DNA of 64,000 nucleotides from Fibrobacter sp. UWR3 (GTDB taxonomy: Bacteria; Fibrobacterota; Fibrobacteria; Fibrobacterales; Fibrobacteraceae): the NCBI RefSeq assembly GCF_900143055.1, contig NZ_FRCW01000005.1:62001-126000 (forward strand), given 5' to 3'. Below the pieces are notes generated by a model, which saw nothing but the letters and a program-made list of their open reading frames with translations, made no database searches and was not told the origin of the DNA. How positions within the stretch are numbered: the first letter of the stretch is position 1; the number at the start of each line of letters is the position of its first letter. The translations under genes and the position numbers were made by a program. Positions 55,501 to 63,003 of the stretch are shown one piece after another.

Positions 55501-56931
55501 GTCCACATCCCAGGAGAGTTCGGAATTCTTGTGGTCGGCATCCTTCACGAATTCGTCCAGCTTGATCTTCTGGAACTGCTTCTTCTCGTCAATAGTCTGG
55601 TTCGGAATCTGCTTTGCAAATTCAGGCTTGTCGTTCACGGAGTTCACCGTGAAGCTAGCCTCAGATTCGGCACAGGCATTCGCCGGGTCGCACACCTTGA
55701 ACTTGAGCGTCTCGGAACCGTTCCAGAACTTGTTCGGAATACTGATGGTTGCAACGCCACCGGCAATCTTCACCTTCAGGTCCTTGTTGCCGGAGACTTC
55801 CCACTTGAGCTGCTCCATCTTGTGGTCCGGGTCCTTCACGAGCTGCGAAAGTTCAACCGGCTTGAATTCCTGCTTTTCTTCAATCGTCTGTTCAGGCACG
55901 TCCTTCGTGAACTCCGGAGGGTCGTTGATGGACTTCACCGTGAAGGTGGCCTTCGTGCTAACGGCCGCACCAGCGGGGTCGGTCGCCGTGAAGGTCACTG
56001 TTTCGGAACCGTTCCAGAATTCGTTCGGAATCTTAATGTTCGCAGTACCGTACTTGTCGATATCGAACTTGAGGTCCTTGTTGCCTGCGATGGTCCACTT
56101 GAGTTTCGACACGTCATCATCGACATCGGAAACGAAATCGGTCAGGGAGATGGACTCAAACTCGTTCTTCTCGTCGATGGTCTGGTCAGGAATCTTCTGG
56201 ATTATCGGGGCGTCGTTGATGGCCTTCACCGTAAAGAGGGCCGTCTTCTTGTCGCTCGCATACTCGCCGTCAGTCGCCGTAAACGTAATCTTTGCAGCAC
56301 CGTACCAGTTGGTATCGGGGATAATGATGGTCGCCACGCGCTTCGGGTCAATTTCGACATTCAAGTCGCCGTCGGCTTGATCCTTACCTGCCGGTTGAAT
56401 GTCGAATTCCCAAAGAATCTGGTCCTTCGGGTGGTCGGGGTCGGTCACGAAGTCGTCGAGCTTAATCTTCGCGAACTGCTTGCCTTCGTCAATCGTCTGT
56501 TCCGGGATATCCTTCATCACCGGCGGATTGTTCACGGACTCGACAGAGAAATTCACCGTCTCGGAACCAACCGCACCCTTCGTGTCCTTCGCCTCGAAGG
56601 TGATGTCTTCGGAACCGTTCCAGTACTGGTCGGGCACCTGCAGGTTCGCCACGCGGTCGGCAGAAATAGTCACCTTGATGCTCTTGTTGCCCGAAACAGA
56701 CCACTTGAGCTGCGCGGGCTTATCCATATCGTCGGACACGTAGTTGTCGAGCTTGATCGGCGCAAACTTGCCACCCTCGTTAATCGATTCGCCAGGAATC
56801 CCGTTTACCGACGGGGCATTGTTTTCTACCGCCGGTGCACTATCAGAATTTTCCTGCGCGATAACGACAGAGGCTAACACTCCAGCCGATGCCAAAAGCG
56901 CAGTTACAGGCCAATTCATTCTTTTCTTCAT
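49588..56931 (-). CDS. Giant secreted protein of 23 Ig/cadherin-like tandem repeats
   Basis: 2447 residues, ATG 56931 with GGGAG upstream. Signal peptide (MKKRMNWPVTALLASAGVLA). From about residue 38 come 22 repeats of 93-135 residues with the frame PP(V)MKDIP-QTI-EK-QF--I-LD, V-DPDH, LKW-V-GNK-LKV, P--WNGSE-VTFTVTDPEGA and FTV-SVND, followed by a last, different cadherin/VCBS-like repeat (FTYTPNKGFSGLDEFTFKV). Repeats 2, 5, 8, 11, 14, 17 and 20 carry an insert after the LKW strand; in 14, 17 and 20 it is Lys/Ala/Glu-rich (KKGKKGAKEE). The C-terminus is a charged tail ending in seven basic residues. DPD-type turns suggest Ca binding. Probable cell-surface adhesin or stalk. Single gene with its own terminator. 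Confidence 0.9.
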   Translation of the reverse strand: MKKRMNWPVTALLASAGVLASVVIAQENSDSAPAVENNAPSVNGIPGESINEGGKFAPIKLDNYVSDDMDKPAQLKWSVSGNKSIKVTISADRVANLQVPDQYWNGSEDITFEAKDTKGAVGSETVNFSVESVNNPPVMKDIPEQTIDEGKQFAKIKLDDFVTDPDHPKDQILWEFDIQPAGKDQADGDLNVEIDPKRVATIIIPDTNWYGAAKITFTATDGEYASDKKTALFTVKAINDAPIIQKIPDQTIDEKNEFESISLTDFVSDVDDDVSKLKWTIAGNKDLKFDIDKYGTANIKIPNEFWNGSETVTFTATDPAGAAVSTKATFTVKSINDPPEFTKDVPEQTIEEKQEFKPVELSQLVKDPDHKMEQLKWEVSGNKDLKVKIAGGVATISIPNKFWNGSETLKFKVCDPANACAESEASFTVNSVNDKPEFAKQIPNQTIDEKKQFQKIKLDEFVKDADHKNSELSWDVDVKHQGKEPESGTLNVNIDESRVASIEIPDQYWNGTAIATFTCTDPEGASIKQAVTLTVTSINDKPVFTKIPDQEVEEKSELSSIVLDEFLSDPDHDISKLKVEVSGNKDIKVNINQKTREVTFKTPNELWNGSETVTFTATDPDGGVAKTSMKLSVKSINDPPVMKDIPEQTVKEKQQFKPVELDKYVDDLDHGKDKLKWTITGNRELKVSVDGNRVMKVTPPSPQWNGSETLTIKVTDPEGATDERSIAYTVESVNDVPEFVKQVQPQTIKEKEQFQPIKLGEMVRDLDNKSSELTWAFEIKPAAGSKKKETGLNVEIDAQMVAKISIPDKYWNGAEEITFTVSDPEGAKASSKAVFTVTSVNDVPTLKKIPDQMIEEKQQFNSVNLAELVSDADHDFKDLKWTVAGNKQLKIDIDKNGTATIKTPDAKWNGSEKVTFTVTDPEGASAKSDAVFTVKSINDVPVMKDIPSQKIKEKEQFKTIALDDFVKDEDHDNSKLKWTFSGNKDLKVQMDSKRVVTVTAPNKFWHGEETVKFTVTDPEGAADSRSVKFTVESVNDLPVFAKPIKDQTIPEKREFAIINLADIVSDPDHKPEQLTWSFDVKGAKGAAKGYTPKLSVKVENRMARIVIPDKNWNGAEEITFKVEDPEGGKATCTALFTVTSVNDAPTIGKIDDQTIEEKQEFAPIDLASIIKDPDHPFEKLKIEVTGTKELKIDISKDGKATVKTPNKMWNGTEKVTFAVTDPEGASAKTQVAFTVKSINDVPVMKDIADQTIKEKGQFKPIELDNFVEDLDHPKNKLKWKIEGAKELKVQMDGSHKVTVTQPNPNWHGSEKVKFTVTDPEGATDSRTVTFTVESVNDAPEFVRELKDQTIDEKKQFQPIKLADLVKDPDHKASEIKWSFDVKPAKAGAAEPAKKGKKGAKEEEKVPAGDMLKVKIDAQQVATIEIPNKYWNGAANITFTATDPEGAKVSKTARFEVRSINDSPKISDKAPQGETIREGGRFKTIDLSNLAHDPDHAASKLKWTVSGNKQLKVDMRKDNTVIVSVPDPQWSGREMLTFTVTDPEGASANHKMTFEVTRVNDPPTLAKKIPDQKIKEKEQFKQIKLDEYVKDPDNKPNELVWKVTGNKQLKAEISPSRILTVSAPDKYFWCAPETMVLIVKDPDGAETSQTVTFEITSVNDSPEMKDIPDQKIKEKGQFKDIDLNKFVRDPDHKPEQLTWTATVAKVGGAAPAPKKQEKKKHAKKGKKGAKEEKEEEAAPAPAPADDFQVEIDNRNIAHIKIADKYWHGERNVTFTVTDPEGAKASKTANFLVESVNDAPVIKSIPIQSIQEKEHFKPIELSQYVSDPDHAFGALKFEVGSTRSLKTSVNSKKELVVTTPDKFWSGTEKVKVDVIDPEGAKASVQITFEVTPVNDPPVVHAIPSQKIKEKEKFDPVDLSKAATDPDNKPAELRWSVSGNKDLKVDIKGSRAMVVTPNPNWFGKETLTFTVKDPSGASASKTATFEVTPVNDPPTLKPVQPFVIEEKKQFQPFDFSKVVNDPDNKLSELKWTLDNDKPGAKEAPAKKGKKGKHAEPEAAPVKHELIFNISDKGVLTCETPNKYWYGTETVTVNVFDPSGEKASVNVKYTVKPVNDPPVVKEIPDQETLEGKSFKAIKLDQYVTDPDHKPHEIKWKVTGAKMLDVMISGGREAVVKPKKQDWFGEETLVFMAQDPAGGMDKTVVKFVVKHVNAAPVMRDMPDYTIKEDDNHGVLAVIKTDQYARDKDHRPEELKWSWTGNKFLDVKHDRFKRTITVAQPHENWNGKPERITFTVTDPEGAKASKTATFTVIAVNDPPVAKSQTYMTQEGEVLKVPASEGLFAGVLDPDGEKPVSAQLVQRPRNGKIDLNERDGSFTYTPNKGFSGLDEFTFKVKDPGGVYSKVETAEINVTFKMKDLRGNAPKPAPKVEEPKEEEKPAKADKKGKKKKKKR

Positions 56932-57329
56932 TTACTATCTCCCATTAAACATACCACAAGCATCTCCAAATGACGCTTGTAAATCATAACATGATCTCGG
57001 TGTCCAAATATAATGTATTTATTTCACAAAAAAACGCCTTTTTTCGCAAAAAAACGGCAATTTCCAAAGGGTTTGCGGCTAAAATAACACGTAAGTCGTT
57101 GACTGTCAACGACTTAGCGCAAAAAACACATGGAATGTTCCAAGTTGGAATAAACGGCAAAACGCAGAAAAATGACAGAAAAACGCAAACTTCGTGTTTT
57201 TACAAAAAGTTTACACGGAAACGGAACAAAAAGTTCCGAAAATTCACAATTCGTGCCTTTTTGAACGTGACAGAAAAGGACCAAAAAATTATTTTTGTAA
57301 AAAACAAATAAATCAATCCAGGACAAACT
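56932..57329. other. 398-bp AT-rich divergent intergenic region
   Basis: No gene seen. It separates the giant gene (minus) from the 57330 gene (plus) and holds many A/T runs and one strong inverted repeat at 57092-57116. Both genes probably have their promoters here, but I cannot assign them with confidence. Confidence 0.6.
57092..57116. promoter_or_regulatory. Perfect inverted repeat (candidate operator)
   Basis: TAAGTCGTTGA (57092-57102), CTG, TCAACGACTTA (57106-57116): 11-bp perfect arms with a 3-nt centre, the same geometry as the site at 6242-6266. No T run follows. Confidence 0.45.
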
Positions 57330-57749
57330 ATGAAATTCGTATTCCTCTGCGACGCCAACTACCTCAAGGGCGACCTCGTCAACTTCGTCAACAACTTCCC
57401 GACGAACCACGAACTCGTCACCATGACCTCCGATGACCTGCTGCAGTCCAAGTCCGTCATGGAAGGCACCTTCGCCATCCTCGCCGAACGCGCCACCTGG
57501 CAGAAGAACTTCAGCCTTTTCCGCTACTTCGGCCTGCTCCCGATGCTCGAAGTGCTCCCGCTCGGCGTCGTTTCCCGCGGCCGTCGCGGCGAACCCCTCA
57601 AGGGCCGTAGCCAGAACAGGAACCAGGAAATCTACTTCAACCCCTCCGCAAGCCCCGAAGAACTCTACATGCAGGTAGACAAGTTCGTCCCCGCTCCCCC
57701 TTCCGGATTCTCTTACCCGAGGGGCCCGAGAGGAGCAGCCAAGGTCTAA
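57330..57749 (+). CDS. Hypothetical protein paired with M23 peptidase gene
   Basis: 139 residues, ATG 57330 with AGGA upstream. It starts MKFVFLCDANYLKGDLVNFV, has no signal peptide, and ends in a Pro/Gly/Arg-rich segment (APPSGFSYPRGPRGAAKV). I recognise no family. The M23 gene starts 6 nt after the stop, so a common transcript and linked role are likely. Confidence 0.7.
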   Translation: MKFVFLCDANYLKGDLVNFVNNFPTNHELVTMTSDDLLQSKSVMEGTFAILAERATWQKNFSLFRYFGLLPMLEVLPLGVVSRGRRGEPLKGRSQNRNQEIYFNPSASPEELYMQVDKFVPAPPSGFSYPRGPRGAAKV

Positions 57750-57755
57750 TCGCGC

Positions 57756-59267
57756 ATGCAGCGTCAGGTTCTTGACTACCTGTATGCTCAAGGCGAACTG
57801 GTGTTCGCGGTTTTCCCAGGAAGCCCGGCACCCTGCGAGGCCTTAGAAAAATTCGCGCTGGCACTTAACGCTGGCGCGTCTTTTGTAGTATTCGACTTCT
57901 CGCAAAAACGCGAGGGCAATACGGGAATCCCGCTGAAGGACCTCTTCACGCGAATTCTAAACAACGACGAGCTGCAATCGCTCGAAGGCGCAAAGCAGGC
58001 GGGGCTCGTGTTCGCGGGCTTCGGCACGCTCGACATAACCGAAGAACACTTCCGCACGTTCTACCACAACCTGCAGCTCATCAAGAAGATGGTGCCGCAC
58101 ACGGTCGGAATCCTCCCGGGCGACGACCCCACCGCCCTCGACGAAAAGATTCTCGACATCGCCAAAATAGTGCTCGTGGGCGGCAACAGTACCGACGAGG
58201 CGGCGGCGTTTATCGAGGACTGCGCGCCACTTCGCAAGATGAACATTCTGTGGCTCCTCGAAAAAATGCCCGAAAAGAAGCGCTTCCCCAAGTGCGTAAA
58301 GGCCATCAGGAAGGGATCGAGCAAGGATATCCGCAAGAAGGTCAAGGGCGGCATCGAAGGTGCGGCCGAAGCGCTCGCCGAATGCGTGCAGTGGATCTTG
58401 AAGGAAGAAATCCTCAAGAAGAACCCGATGGAAGGGCTCTCGAGGCTGTTCCGCAACCTCTTCCCGCTGTTCCTGCTGGTGGCGCTCCTCGTGCCGTTCA
58501 TCTACCCCACGAGCATCGAGACCACGCATTCCAACATGCGCGACCGCATTCCCGAAAGGAACAAGCTCTCGGTCGCCCCCTCGTTCGACTACACGTTCGA
58601 CGGCAAGGAAAACCTGAGGCGCATCGCACGCTACGCCATCGGGCGATTCAACGCAGTGATTTCGGACGACAAGATGATTCGCCAGTACCTGGAAGAAACG
58701 ATAAGCGAAAACGGCTACAAGGGCCAGGGCTGGGAATCTAACGCGCTCGCCGTGCCGCCGCAAGGGACGGTCATCAAGTTCTCGCGCCCCGACAACCTGG
58801 GCAAGACCGCAGCCGATTCCATAGGCGCCGCATGGAAATACTGGACCTCCATTCTCTCCGATAGCATCGCCTACATAACCGAGTTCTACAACGAGAGGGG
58901 AATCGGCGGGCGAAAGCACAACGGCATCGACCTCGCATCACGCAAGGGCGCACGCATTCTGGCCCCGTTCTCCGCGAAGGCATACACCAGCAGGGACGAG
59001 CGCGGCGGCGTAGTTATCGGGCTTGTACGCGAAAAGGACGTAATGCTCTTTATGCACTGCGACCAGTTACTTTATCTTGACGGGCAAGAGGTTATGCAGG
59101 GCGACCCGATTGCGACAGTCGGCATGACCGGACACACCACCGGGCCGCACGCACACGTGGTTACAGGCGTGATTGACAGGCGCGGGAACAACCGCATCGG
59201 CAACGTTAAGTACAAAGTAATCGACCCCATCGCGTGGTACTACAAGTTCAAGCCGAACAACCCCTAA
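57756..59267 (+). CDS. M23 peptidase with large cytoplasmic N-terminal domain
   Basis: 503 residues, ATG 57756. Residues 1-230 have no signal peptide and form an unrecognised, apparently cytoplasmic domain. A membrane segment follows at about 233-252 (LFPLFLLVALLVPFIYP). The periplasmic part ends in an M23 (LytM-like) domain with zinc-site residues in HNGIDLAS (about 387), HCDQLLYL and GPHAHV (about 462-467), so all metal ligands are present. Expected to cut peptidoglycan cross-links or peptides. The cytoplasmic-domain/TM/M23 layout is unusual; it could link an internal signal to wall cleavage. Confidence 0.85.
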   Translation: MQRQVLDYLYAQGELVFAVFPGSPAPCEALEKFALALNAGASFVVFDFSQKREGNTGIPLKDLFTRILNNDELQSLEGAKQAGLVFAGFGTLDITEEHFRTFYHNLQLIKKMVPHTVGILPGDDPTALDEKILDIAKIVLVGGNSTDEAAAFIEDCAPLRKMNILWLLEKMPEKKRFPKCVKAIRKGSSKDIRKKVKGGIEGAAEALAECVQWILKEEILKKNPMEGLSRLFRNLFPLFLLVALLVPFIYPTSIETTHSNMRDRIPERNKLSVAPSFDYTFDGKENLRRIARYAIGRFNAVISDDKMIRQYLEETISENGYKGQGWESNALAVPPQGTVIKFSRPDNLGKTAADSIGAAWKYWTSILSDSIAYITEFYNERGIGGRKHNGIDLASRKGARILAPFSAKAYTSRDERGGVVIGLVREKDVMLFMHCDQLLYLDGQEVMQGDPIATVGMTGHTTGPHAHVVTGVIDRRGNNRIGNVKYKVIDPIAWYYKFKPNNP

Positions 59268-59332
59268 AAGGCGTTTCAGCACCCCCAAAAAGCAATTTGT
59301 GCGCACCGTCACAAATCGTTCCGAAAATCGGA

Positions 59333-59346
59333 GTGACACGTGTCAC
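59333..59346. promoter_or_regulatory. 14-bp perfect palindrome GTGACACGTGTCAC
   Basis: Fully symmetric and without a spacer, in the 227-bp gap upstream of the 59495 lipoprotein gene. A candidate dimer-binding operator. Confidence 0.4.
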
Positions 59347-59494
59347 AACGAAACTTTTATTTTGCTGTTTTGGGGCGTTGGTAAGGAAATAATTACAAAT
59401 TCACTATCGCCAACTAATCAACAATTAAATAACTTTACCCATGGTTTAGGGAAATGGGAATGTACGTGAAAAACAACACGGAGAAACATTAAAA

Positions 59495-59929
59495 ATGAAG
59501 TATGGATATGTGGCCTCTCTCATTCTCGCAGCAGCACTGTTGGCCGGCTGCTCTGGCATCAAAACCCCTAAGGCAGATCTTGCAAGTCACGACGCACGTC
59601 ACGACATCCCTGCAATCGACCAGATGATTGTCGAAATGAAGCAGGATTACATCCAGGCCTGCTACATGCCCGTCATCAAGAGGGATCCTCCCATTAACGC
59701 CTGCCAGACGGAACTTTTCCAGATGCTGGAACGCCGCTACCACATGAACTACACACAGAACCATGTCGACATGGCAAGCAACGACCTGTTCTTCAAGGAC
59801 GTGAACACGAAAATCACCGAACTCTTGAGAAAGGACCGTGAAGTCGGCAATGCGGCCCGCAGGGCTTTCGGTAGCACCAACGAGATGATGGCATACTACC
59901 GCGAAGCGTATAAGTTCCAAACGAATTAG
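59495..59929 (+). CDS. Hypothetical lipoprotein
   Basis: 144 residues, ATG 59495 with CGGAG 11 nt upstream. Signal peptide and lipobox LLAGC (Cys about 19). The mature part is helical with two further Cys residues (IQACYMP; INACQTELF) and long charged helices. I recognise no family. A clear terminator follows 60 bp after the stop. Confidence 0.75.
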   Translation: MKYGYVASLILAAALLAGCSGIKTPKADLASHDARHDIPAIDQMIVEMKQDYIQACYMPVIKRDPPINACQTELFQMLERRYHMNYTQNHVDMASNDLFFKDVNTKITELLRKDREVGNAARRAFGSTNEMMAYYREAYKFQTN

Positions 59930-59989
59930 ATACCGCTCGTTCGACGTTTCGGGAGTCGAGACCTCCGGTTACTCACTCGCTCTCACTGC

Positions 59990-60014
59990 AAAGGCCCGTT
60001 GATACGGGCCTTTT
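59990..60014 (+). terminator. Rho-independent terminator
   Basis: AAAGGCCCGT, loop TGAT, ACGGGCCTTTT. Perfect 10-bp stem after the 59495 lipoprotein gene. Confidence 0.9.
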
Positions 60015-60306
60015 CCGTTCACATGAAGACCGCTCGCGCTACACCCGGGGTTTAAATTTCTCCGGTATGCACTCACTCCCACCTAAAGGTGGCCATGTAC
60101 ACTAAGCGCTTCCCCAAAGAGGATAACTCTACTAAGGTGCTAAAGCACCAAGTATCGTATAAAAGCGCAAGTGTCCAAAGGTCGCAACCGCTCCTGTTTA
60201 AGAACAGGGGCTTTGTTGCTCACGGTAGACCGAGCACTCACCCCACTGCAAGCCGCTCGCGGTTTAAGCACGCGCAAAAATGCGTTTTTAGGGGAAATTG
60301 GGGGTT

Positions 60307-60345
60307 AAAACGCAGGTTTCAATACCCCAGACGATGAGCGCGCGG
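60307..60345 (+). repeat. Direct repeat, copy 1 of 2 (39 bp)
   Basis: AAAACGCAGGTTTCAATACC continuing CCAGACGATGAGCG. It agrees with the copy at 60406 at all but about three positions; the offset is exactly 99 bp. Confidence 0.85.
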
Positions 60346-60405
60346 GCGTATCGTGAGACGTAGGTGGCTCGTATTGACGAGCCATCGGAGGCGAGAGCGC
60401 GTGAA

Positions 60406-60444
60406 AAAACGCAGGTTTAAATACCCCAGACGATGAACGTGCGG
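60406..60444 (+). repeat. Direct repeat, copy 2 of 2 (39 bp)
   Basis: AAAACGCAGGTTTAAATACC continuing CCAGACGATGAACG, partner of the copy at 60307. Confidence 0.85.
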
Positions 60445-60555
60445 TATTATGTGTGAGCCGCGACACATTGGTAACAGCAGTAAACGTTTTATCCCCTTAA
60501 AAATCACCTTTCGCACGGTTCTGAATCTATTTTTCTGAATGTAAGTGAGGTATCA

Positions 60556-62910
60556 ATGAATATTCGCAAATTTTCACTCCCCGCGGCAATCCTTTCTGCA
60601 GCACTGCTCCCGATGAGCGCGCTTGTTGCCTGTTCCGACGACTCCAGCAATTCGAGCGCCGTCAACGAACCCATCGGCGATATCCCCGGCAACCCCGACA
60701 TCGACGACGGCACCGTTATTCCCAGCAACCCCGATATTGGCGACGGCCAGATTATCGAAGTGCCCGAAGCCAAGGATACCACGTTCCTCGCTCCCGATGA
60801 ACCCGCCCCCGAAGGCGGCTACACGGGAACGCTCACGGGCGTTTGCGAAAAAGGGCCCCTCAAGGCGGGTTCCGACGTGAAACTCACCTTCCTTGACGAC
60901 GCTCTCTCCCCCACAGGCAAGAGCGTCTCCGCCAAGGTCGCAGACGATTACGGGAAATACACCTTGCAATACACCGGAATGACATCGTACGCCATGCTCG
61001 AGGCTACGGGCGCATTCCTCAACGACATCATGGGCGATGCAAGCGCATCGATTACACTCAAGTCCCTGATTCGCGCCATTGACGGCGAGACCGCCAACGT
61101 GAACGTGATGACCCACCTCGAGGCCCCGCGCATCGCCTACCTCATGAAGGAAAACGGCATGAGCTACGCCGAAGCACAGGGCAAGGCCGAAAGCGAAGTG
61201 CTGAAGGCCTTCCACATGAAGAACTTCACGGTCTCTGCACGTAACCTCTCCGTGCTCGGCGCCACCGAGGCAGACGGAAACCTACTCGCCATGTCTCTCC
61301 TGCTCCAGTCCGAGTACGCCTCCGCCGAAATGCAGACCGTTCTCGATTACGTCGCCGCCGACATCGAGAAGGACGGCTCCTGGGACGACGCCACCATCCG
61401 CGCGAAGATTGCCGACTGGGCCTACCTGCAGAAGATGGACGAACTCTCCTACTACCTCGAGAACATCTCCCCTGCCCTCCCGAGCTTCGACCAGAAATTC
61501 CGTACCTTCTGGTTCCAGGAATTCGGTCTGGGCGTTTGCGACTCCACCATCCAGGGGAAGCTTGTCGAGAACAGCAACCAGCTTAGCGCATACCACGGCA
61601 ATACATTTGTATGTGCCGACACCACCTGGCGCATAGCTTCCGCATCTGCCCTCCAGAACCGCGAAGGCACCGCACTCTTTGGCGAATGCACCGACGCACT
61701 CGAAGGTACCGTCAAGGAAGCGGACGGAAAGAAGTTTATCTGCAAGAAATCCAGCTGGAAATACGCAAGCGACGCGGAACTCCTGGACATCGCCGTTACA
61801 GCGGCGAACGGAGCGTGCACAAGCGCAAACAACGGAAGCATTGTCAAGCACGAATCCGGATATGCCCTATGCCAGAATTCCACTTGGAAAAAACTGAACG
61901 CCACTCCGGTTGACTACTCCAAGGGCCGCGCCATGAACAAGAAGCTCGGTGCAGGCATCAACCTCGGTAACGCCTGGGAATCCAAGGGCCAGAAGGGCTC
62001 TAGCGCCGACTGCGGCTGGGGCAACTGCATCAAGGACGAATATTTCAAGATTATCAAGGATGCCGGTTTCCAGTCTGTACGCCTCCCGGTGCGCTGGAAC
62101 TACGATGCCGAACAGAACTCACCCTACACGCTGGATAACGGGCGACTCTCTGGAGTGAAGGCCGATATCGACCTCGCTCTTGCCCAAGGCCTCGTCGTCA
62201 TCGTGAACTTCCACCATTACGAAGAACTGAACAACTACGCCGTCAACTACGACAGGAACCCGAGCGGCTACGAAAACGAGAAGAAGCGCTTCCTCGGCAT
62301 GTGGGAACAGGTGGCGAAGGCAATGAACGCCTATGCCGACGACCAGGTGGTTCTCGAAATCTTGAACGAACCGCACGACATGAAGAACAAGCAGGTTGAC
62401 GACCTGATGATGTCCGCCTACGAGGTCATCCGCAAGAACGCCCCGGGCAAGACCATTATGTTCGAAGGCAACGGATATTCCAAGTTCGCACAGATTTCCA
62501 ACGTGCAGCTCCCTGCCGACGGCAACATCATCTTCACGGGCCACTACTACGAACCGTTCTCCTTCACGCATCAGGGTCATGGTTACGACTGCGGAACGAG
62601 GCTGAAGGATAGCGACATTTCCAAGATGCCGAACCAGTTCAAGGCATACGTGGATTCCGCCCTCGTGCACTACCCCGACATTAACGGCGGGCACATCCCG
62701 ATGAACATGGGTGAATTCGGTGTATCGACATGCAGCGGCAACGGCCCCACGAGCGAAGAACGTGCAAAGTGGACCGACGCTGCCATCAAGGCAGCAGAAA
62801 GCTACGACATGTCCTGGCATTACTGGGGACTCACGGGCGTGGGCGGCTTCGAAGCCTACTCGGGAAGCTGGAACAGCAACCTCCTGAACGTGTTCAAGAA
62901 GTACCTCTAG
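60556..62910 (+). CDS. GH5-family cellulase lipoprotein with shared N-terminal module
   Basis: 784 residues, ATG 60556. Lipobox ALVAC (Cys about 26), then an acidic Pro/Asp linker with two similar IGDIPGNPDIDDGTVI-type units. Residues about 93-340 are the module shared with the FISUMP lipoprotein at 3754 (GVCEKGPLKAGS, MTHLEAPRI, ENGMSYAEAQGKAE, FWFQEFGLGVC). Three Cys/Trp short repeats follow (GECTDALEG...FICKKSSW, GACTSANNG...ALCQNSTW). The GH5 domain spans about 465-784, with acid/base Glu in ILNEPHD (about 605) and nucleophile in NMGEFGVS (about 720), plus GINLGNAWE and TGHYYEPFSFTHQG. It should hydrolyse beta-1,4-glucan or a related chain at the cell surface. Own terminator downstream. 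Confidence 0.93.
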   Translation: MNIRKFSLPAAILSAALLPMSALVACSDDSSNSSAVNEPIGDIPGNPDIDDGTVIPSNPDIGDGQIIEVPEAKDTTFLAPDEPAPEGGYTGTLTGVCEKGPLKAGSDVKLTFLDDALSPTGKSVSAKVADDYGKYTLQYTGMTSYAMLEATGAFLNDIMGDASASITLKSLIRAIDGETANVNVMTHLEAPRIAYLMKENGMSYAEAQGKAESEVLKAFHMKNFTVSARNLSVLGATEADGNLLAMSLLLQSEYASAEMQTVLDYVAADIEKDGSWDDATIRAKIADWAYLQKMDELSYYLENISPALPSFDQKFRTFWFQEFGLGVCDSTIQGKLVENSNQLSAYHGNTFVCADTTWRIASASALQNREGTALFGECTDALEGTVKEADGKKFICKKSSWKYASDAELLDIAVTAANGACTSANNGSIVKHESGYALCQNSTWKKLNATPVDYSKGRAMNKKLGAGINLGNAWESKGQKGSSADCGWGNCIKDEYFKIIKDAGFQSVRLPVRWNYDAEQNSPYTLDNGRLSGVKADIDLALAQGLVVIVNFHHYEELNNYAVNYDRNPSGYENEKKRFLGMWEQVAKAMNAYADDQVVLEILNEPHDMKNKQVDDLMMSAYEVIRKNAPGKTIMFEGNGYSKFAQISNVQLPADGNIIFTGHYYEPFSFTHQGHGYDCGTRLKDSDISKMPNQFKAYVDSALVHYPDINGGHIPMNMGEFGVSTCSGNGPTSEERAKWTDAAIKAAESYDMSWHYWGLTGVGGFEAYSGSWNSNLLNVFKKYL

Positions 62911-62930
62911 GATTTCTCCTTGGATTGACG

Positions 62931-62962
62931 GGGGCGGCGCAAGACAGCGCAGCCCCTTTTTT
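62931..62962 (+). terminator. Rho-independent terminator of the GH5 gene
   Basis: GGGGC-G-GCGC, loop AAGACA, GCGC-A-GCCCC then TTTTTT. One internal mismatch. Confidence 0.85.
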
Positions 62963-63003
62963 CTATATTTGTGCCCGCAATAAAACGCCAAAAACAATCC
63001 TGA

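Larger units (their letters stand above)
59930..60555. other. 626-bp hairpin-rich non-coding region before the GH5 gene
   Basis: No convincing ORF. After the terminator at 59990 there are three successive hairpins with TAA(A/G) loops: CCACC/GGTGG (60079-60092), GGTGC/GCACC (60136-60149) and CCTGTT/AACAGG (60193-60208). A near-identical 39-bp direct repeat (60307, 60406) encloses a hairpin GGCTCGT/ACGAGCC (60366-60383). It may be a structured RNA, a long leader of the GH5 gene, or a repeat cluster. Confidence 0.6.

Noticed and set aside
50104-56877. A 2257-codon open frame antisense to the giant repeat protein
   Set aside because: Codon bias and the repeated DNA keep stops out of the opposite strand. 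The translation has no recognisable domain order of its own, while the minus-strand frame has a signal peptide, clean repeats, ribosome site and terminator.
60089-60337. An 82-codon ORF within the hairpin-rich region before the GH5 gene
   Set aside because: It runs through hairpins and the start of the direct repeat, without a ribosome site or recognisable features.
59930-60555. Assignment of the hairpin-rich region to RNase P RNA, tmRNA or 6S RNA
   Set aside because: None of the conserved core sequences of these RNAs could be found in either orientation.
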